A stretch of 10,023 nucleotides of DNA from Planctomycetota bacterium (GTDB lineage: Bacteria; Planctomycetota; UBA8742; SKZP01; JAIOTL01), in assembly GCA_021106775.1 (NCBI GenBank), contig JAIOTL010000444.1, positions 1-10,023 of the forward strand, written 5' to 3'. Shown here piece after piece: positions 6,845 through 10,023 of the stretch. Numbering within the stretch: the first letter of the stretch is position 1; the number at the start of each line of letters is the position of its first letter. A program made the translations under genes and the position numbers. The notes under the pieces were generated by a model. The model made no database searches, was not told the DNA's origin, and was given only the letters and a program-made list of their open reading frames with translations.

Positions 6845-6872
6845 TGAGAGCAGGCAAACCTGCTTTTTCTCA
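6845..6872 (+). terminator. Terminator-like hairpin in the gcvPB leader
   Basis: The stem AGCAGG (6849-6854) pairs with CCTGCT (6859-6864) across a CAAA loop, followed by TTTT. An outer TGAG/CTCA can pair around it. It lies about 85 nt before the gcvPB start and points toward it, so it could be a leader attenuator or end a short upstream transcript. The stem is short, so it is a weak terminator at best. Confidence 0.4.
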
Positions 6873-6931
6873 CAGCATTGTCAGTAGGACTCAAGTGATA
6901 TTTGACCTATTGTCATTGTCAAAAACACAAA

Positions 6932-6948
6932 CCAGCAAGGCTGGGAGG
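6932..6948 (+). promoter_or_regulatory. Small hairpin abutting the gcvPB ribosome binding site
   Basis: CCAGC (6932-6936) and GCTGG (6940-6944) pair perfectly across AAG. The last stem base is the first G of the GGAGG ribosome site (6944-6948), which lies 8 nt before the ATG at 6957. An effect on translation is possible but unproven. Confidence 0.4.
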
Positions 6949-6956
6949 ATGCACAC

Positions 6957-8435
6957 ATGCATGAAGTAGATAAACGTACAATCTTTGAGAAGACTAGTCT
7001 TGGGAAACGCGCGACAATAATGCCGAAAGCGGATTTTGAATATCAAAACCTTGATTCATTAATACCAAGAGAATACCAGAGGGCAGAAAAAGTCGGGCTT
7101 CCAGAGCTTTCCGAAATTGAAATTATGAGACATTTCAACAATCTTGCATGTAAAAACATGGGTGTTGATACAAATTTCTACCCCCTCGGTTCATGCACGA
7201 TGAAATACAATCCGCGCATCAATGAAAAAATCGCGACAATACCCGCCTTTACAGCCACGCACCCGTATCAGCCTTTTGAATCTGTACAGGGAATGCTACG
7301 CTGGATGCATGAATTACAAGACATGTTTAGCGAAATTGCCGGTCTTGACGCATGTACGCTTGCACCTGCTGCCGGTGCTCACGGCGAACTCGCAGGATTG
7401 ATGCTCATAAAAGCATATCACAAACATAATAACGACGAAAAACGTTCGAAAATTCTTATTCCCGACAGTGCGCACGGTACAAATCCGGCAAGCGTTGTTC
7501 TTGCGGGGATGAAGCCGATTGAATTGAAATCAGGCACTAACGGCAAAATCGACCTTGAAGACCTCAAGAGCAAGCTTGATGATACTGTCGCAGGCATGAT
7601 GGTTACAAACCCGAACACTCTCGGACTCTTTGAAACAGAGATTGCATCGGTTGCCCAGATGCTGCACAATGCCGGAGCAATGCTTTACATGGACGGCGCG
7701 AACATGAACGCACTTTCAGGAATCGCACGTCCGGGTGATTTCGGCGTGGATGTTATGCATTACAATGTGCATAAAACCTGGTCAACTCCGCATGGCGGCG
7801 GCGGTCCTGGCGGTGGTCCTGTTGCATGTGTAACATTGCTTGAGCCTTTTCTCCCGATTCCGAGAATTATTCAAGATGAGGAGAATGGTTACCGTTTCAG
7901 CGAGAAAAATTTCCCACTTAGTATCGGCAGAATCAAACAATTTTATGGAAATATCGGTGTTCTGCTGAAATCGTATGTTTATCTGAAAACCCTTGGCAGT
8001 GAAGGTGTCAAAAACATGTCGGAAATGGCGGTTCTCAACGCAAATTATCTCCGCGTGCTGCTAAATAAATCATTTGACATACCTTTTGACGAGATTTGCT
8101 TACACGAAGCGGTTTTCACGGATAAAATTCAGAAGCAAAATCACGTTACAACTAAGGATATCGGTAAACGTCTGCTTGATTTTGGCTTCCATGCTCCTAC
8201 GACTTATTTCCCGTTGATTGTGCACGGCGCGCTGATGATCGAGCCAACAGAGACCGAAAGCAAAGACACAATCGAACGTTTTGTTGATGCAATGCACAAA
8301 ATTGCTGAGGAAGCAAAAACAAACCCGGAAATCGTCAAGACAGCACCGCATAATTGCCCGGTTAAACGCGTTGACGACGTTCGAGCGACAAAAATTCCCA
8401 TTGTGAAATATGAAGATATAACAGAAGAATTTTAA
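6957..8435 (+). CDS. gcvPB: Glycine dehydrogenase (decarboxylating) subunit 2 (P-protein beta subunit)
   Basis: A 492-aa protein of normal length for GcvPB, the PLP-binding half of the two-subunit glycine decarboxylase. With GcvPA it removes CO2 from glycine and passes aminomethyl to the lipoyl group of GcvH, in the cytoplasm. Motifs seen: F-Y-P-L-G-S-C-T-M-K-Y-N-P (74-86), P-A-A-G-A-H-G-E (137-144), D-S-A-H-G-T-N-P-A-S (170-179), Y-M-D-G-A-N-M-N-A (244-252), and H-Y-N-V-H-K-T-W-S-T-P-H-G-G-G-G-P-G (268-285), where K273 is the expected PLP lysine. The start has GGAGG 8 nt upstream; another ATG at 6949 is out of frame. gcvPA, usually immediately upstream, is absent from this window, and the upstream gene runs the opposite way. 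The tryptophanase-family gene follows on the same strand after 210 nt. Confidence 0.97.
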   Translation: MHEVDKRTIFEKTSLGKRATIMPKADFEYQNLDSLIPREYQRAEKVGLPELSEIEIMRHFNNLACKNMGVDTNFYPLGSCTMKYNPRINEKIATIPAFTATHPYQPFESVQGMLRWMHELQDMFSEIAGLDACTLAPAAGAHGELAGLMLIKAYHKHNNDEKRSKILIPDSAHGTNPASVVLAGMKPIELKSGTNGKIDLEDLKSKLDDTVAGMMVTNPNTLGLFETEIASVAQMLHNAGAMLYMDGANMNALSGIARPGDFGVDVMHYNVHKTWSTPHGGGGPGGGPVACVTLLEPFLPIPRIIQDEENGYRFSEKNFPLSIGRIKQFYGNIGVLLKSYVYLKTLGSEGVKNMSEMAVLNANYLRVLLNKSFDIPFDEICLHEAVFTDKIQKQNHVTTKDIGKRLLDFGFHAPTTYFPLIVHGALMIEPTETESKDTIERFVDAMHKIAEEAKTNPEIVKTAPHNCPVKRVDDVRATKIPIVKYEDITEEF

Positions 8436-8445
8436 AATTATGCGA

Positions 8446-8509
8446 AAACGTAATATTCTTTGTTTATCATCAATGGATATTTGTAAACGTATAATATTTT
8501 GTATGTCAT
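8446..8509. repeat. Imperfect tandem direct repeat after gcvPB
   Basis: AAACGTAATATTCTTTGTTT (continuing ATCAT, 8446-8470) and AAACGTATAATATTTTGTAT (continuing GTCAT, 8485-8509) are similar and lie 39 bp apart. The second copy contains a perfect TATAAT. Confidence 0.5.
8490..8495 (+). promoter_or_regulatory. Possible -10 box (TATAAT) upstream of the tryptophanase-family gene
   Basis: This is a perfect TATAAT, but there is no good -35 hexamer 16-18 nt upstream. If used, transcription would start near 8502 and the 82-bp inverted-repeat element would sit in the leader. Confidence 0.25.
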
Positions 8510-8585
8510 TCCTGCGAAAGCATGAAACCAGTATTTATGAAGTTTTCTTGTATTCGCTGGATTCCCAATCAAGTTGGGAATGACA
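8504..8585. repeat. 82-bp palindromic intergenic element with perfect 9-bp terminal inverted repeats
   Basis: It begins TGTCATTCC (8504-8512) and ends GGAATGACA (8577-8585), exact reverse complements. Inside is CCTGCGAAAGC near the left end, and a perfect hairpin TTCCCAA-TCAAG-TTGGGAA (8562-8580) at the right. This matches the well-known GTCATTCC...GCGAAAGC...GGAATGAC class of dispersed repeat. It may be a non-autonomous, MITE- or REP-like element; no transposase is present. Confidence 0.7.
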
Positions 8586-8636
8586 AAACATTTTTATGCA
8601 ATTTCAAGACAATGAACAACCAAGGATTAGTAAAAC

Positions 8637-8641
8637 GGAGG
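8637..8641 (+). promoter_or_regulatory. Ribosome binding site GGAGG of the tryptophanase-family gene
   Basis: GGAGG stands 4 nt before the ATG at 8646. The spacing is short but usable, and no other in-frame start is better placed. Confidence 0.65.
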
Positions 8642-8645
8642 AAAA

Positions 8646-10023
8646 ATGTCTGACATAGTTCAATTTTTCATAGATAAATTCAGAGAATTGCTGAGCAACA
8701 CCGATATTCTACCGAGTTATTATCGCCCAAGAACCTACCGAAATTCTGCTGTTCGTTTCCGCGACTGCTCAATAGATGAATTCGAAGAGCGTAGAGATAT
8801 TTTGATTAACGATTCAGGATTGAATGTATTTCTGTTTCCTGCGAATAAAATCCCCGGCTGTGATCTCCTTTCGGATTCGGGCACAACGACGATGACGATG
8901 CAGCAGTGGGCGGAGCTTTTTATGGGTGATGAATCCTATGGCACAAACGAAGGTTTTCAGGAGTTGAAACTTCAGATACTCGAAACGTTCGGACAAGCCT
9001 GGTGTCAGAAAAATAAAACACGCGAAAACATGTTCATCTTTCATCAGGGGCGTTCTGCGGAATTTGCTCTTTTCTCAAACCTTGCGAAAGTCCTGGCGAA
9101 AAAGGAAAAGAAAAATACGACTCTCTCATCGGAGCTGCCTGAGGATTTACACGGGTTAATCAGCAAGAAGCTTGAGGATAATCCGAACGCATATTACATA
9201 ATTCCGAATAACGCACATTTTGATACGACTGAAGCAAACATTGCCAACAGCCAGTTTCTGCCGTTGAATTTGCCGTGCAAAAAACACATGACGGGCGATG
9301 AAAGCTGTAAATTCCGCGGAAATATCAATTTAGATGCTTTGCGTGCACTTCTAACCCATGAACGCGACCGCATTCCGATGATTTACCTGACAATTACGAA
9401 TAATACCGGTGGCGGACAGCCTGTTGCGCTTGAAAATATCAAGGCTGTGCGTGCTTTGTCACGGGAATTCAACGTGCCGTTTTTCTTCGACGCATGCAGA
9501 TTTTCGGAAAACGCCTGGTACATCAAGAATAACGAGCCGGTTTTCGCTGACAAGAGCATCCAGGAGATTGTTCACGACGAATTCGAGCAAGTTGACGGAT
9601 TTCACATCAGCTTAAAGAAAGACGGACTCGTGAACATGGGTGGCGCGATAATTATTCGCGAGGACGGGCTTTTTCCGCAGATTTTTCCGCAAATGCAAGG
9701 AGCGATAACTGACCACCAAATACTAATTGAAGGGCATCCGACATACGGCGGATTGACAGGAAGGGACATAAAAGCACTCATTCAGGGACTGAAACAGGTC
9801 GTAAATCAGAATTATCTTGACTCACGTATTGGTCAGGTTCAGCGATCCGGGCAGAAACTCAGCGATTTAGGCATCCCGATTATCAACCCAGTTGGCGGCC
9901 ATGCAGTTTACCTCAACATGGATATATTCCACGTGGTTGTTGAGTGCAAAGACGAAGATTACAAGGGACTTTCGTTTCGTGCACCTCTGATGATTGCCGG
10001 TCTAAGGATTTATGAACTTCGTA
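8646..10023 (+). CDS. Tryptophanase / tyrosine phenol-lyase family PLP enzyme (C-terminus beyond window)
   Basis: 459 codons are visible and the frame runs off the right edge. The family beta-eliminates aromatic amino acids to indole or phenol plus pyruvate and ammonia, in the cytoplasm. Motifs seen: L-S-D-S-G-T (75-80), M-G-D-E-S-Y (93-98; Y98 matches the catalytic Tyr), H-Q-G-R-S-A-E (133-139), T-N-N-T-G-G-G-Q-P-V (251-260), F-D-A-C-R-F-S-E-N-A (281-290), L-K-K-D-G-L-V-N-M-G-G (323-333; K325 is the expected PLP lysine), G-H-P-T-Y-G-G-L (363-370) and P-V-G-G-H-A (415-420). The lysine is about 55 residues later than in E. coli TnaA, from a longer N-terminus and an extra segment near 148-182. 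Two specificity positions resemble tryptophanase rather than tyrosine phenol-lyase, although other stretches read like the latter. No tnaC-like leader peptide was found. Substrate remains uncertain. Confidence 0.9.
   Translation, partial: MSDIVQFFIDKFRELLSNTDILPSYYRPRTYRNSAVRFRDCSIDEFEERRDILINDSGLNVFLFPANKIPGCDLLSDSGTTTMTMQQWAELFMGDESYGTNEGFQELKLQILETFGQAWCQKNKTRENMFIFHQGRSAEFALFSNLAKVLAKKEKKNTTLSSELPEDLHGLISKKLEDNPNAYYIIPNNAHFDTTEANIANSQFLPLNLPCKKHMTGDESCKFRGNINLDALRALLTHERDRIPMIYLTITNNTGGGQPVALENIKAVRALSREFNVPFFFDACRFSENAWYIKNNEPVFADKSIQEIVHDEFEQVDGFHISLKKDGLVNMGGAIIIREDGLFPQIFPQMQGAITDHQILIEGHPTYGGLTGRDIKALIQGLKQVVNQNYLDSRIGQVQRSGQKLSDLGIPIINPVGGHAVYLNMDIFHVVVECKDEDYKGLSFRAPLMIAGLRIYELR

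Larger units (their letters stand above)
6682..6956. other. Divergent intergenic region upstream of gcvPB
   Basis: It holds a 9-T run (6701-6709), a terminator-like hairpin (6845-6872), a small hairpin touching the gcvPB ribosome site (6932-6944) and one 64-codon frame (6693-6887) with no ribosome site or recognisable sequence. I looked for the conserved core of the glycine riboswitch, expected for a gcv gene, and did not find it. A weak promoter-like pair, TTGGCG (6769-6774) and CATAAA (6792-6797) with 17-nt spacing, is the best candidate for gcvPB transcription. Confidence 0.5.

Noticed and set aside
6693..6887. 64-codon plus-strand frame in the gcvPB upstream region
   Set aside because: There is no ribosome site, it starts beside a poly-T run, it ends across a hairpin and has no recognisable motif; a chance frame is more likely.
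6682..6956. Glycine riboswitch upstream of gcvPB
   Set aside because: The conserved aptamer core and tandem arrangement could not be found by eye.
8597..8659. Short leader peptide (tnaC-like) before the tryptophanase-family gene
   Set aside because: Two tiny frames start at 8597 (20 codons) and 8612 (13 codons) and overlap the gene start, but neither contains a Trp codon, which TnaC control requires.

Overview
The window looks like low-GC DNA (about 40% by eye) from an uncultured Gram-negative-type bacterium. The evidence is Sec signal peptides, AGGAG/GGAGG ribosome binding sites, pseudopilin-like (type II secretion GspG-related) exported modules, a MuiA/DUF4139-family exported protein, and intergenic repeats of the 'CATTGCGAGG...GCAATCTC' and 'GTCATTCC...GGAATGAC' kinds seen in many bacterial genomes. 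I cannot assign a phylum. Two PLP enzymes of amino-acid breakdown (glycine decarboxylase subunit 2 and a tryptophanase-family lyase) would suit an amino-acid-fermenting lifestyle, but that is inference.

Layout. Positions 1-4080 (minus) are one uninterrupted reading frame of at least 1360 codons that runs off the left edge. It encodes an exported modular protein: signal peptide, charged helix, a GspG-like pseudopilin globular domain, then six divergent repeats of an NTF2/SnoaL-like pattern, interleaved with two related pilin-like modules, a leucine-zipper helix and the start of a further pilin-like module. A good promoter (TTAACA-17-TATAAA) and an AGGAG site precede it. Positions 4142-4884 hold no credible gene but a dense cluster of palindromic and dispersed repeats. 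Positions 4885-6615 (minus) encode an exported DUF4140/DUF4139 (MuiA-family) protein of 576 aa. Positions 6616-6956 are a divergent intergenic region with a terminator-like hairpin and a second small hairpin abutting the next ribosome binding site. Positions 6957-8435 (plus) encode glycine dehydrogenase (decarboxylating) subunit 2, gcvPB. Positions 8436-8645 carry a tandem duplication and an 82-bp element with perfect 9-bp terminal inverted repeats. Positions 8646-10023 (plus) encode a tryptophanase/tyrosine phenol-lyase family enzyme cut by the right edge.

Working together: the two minus-strand genes both encode exported proteins and may belong to an envelope function, but they are separated by about 800 bp of repeats, so an operon is unlikely. 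GcvPB needs a GcvPA partner and the H, T and L proteins of the glycine cleavage system, none of which is visible here. The tryptophanase-family lyase would release pyruvate and ammonia from its amino-acid substrate. The feature most worth pursuing is the large pseudopilin/NTF2 chimera, whose architecture I do not recognise from any described protein.
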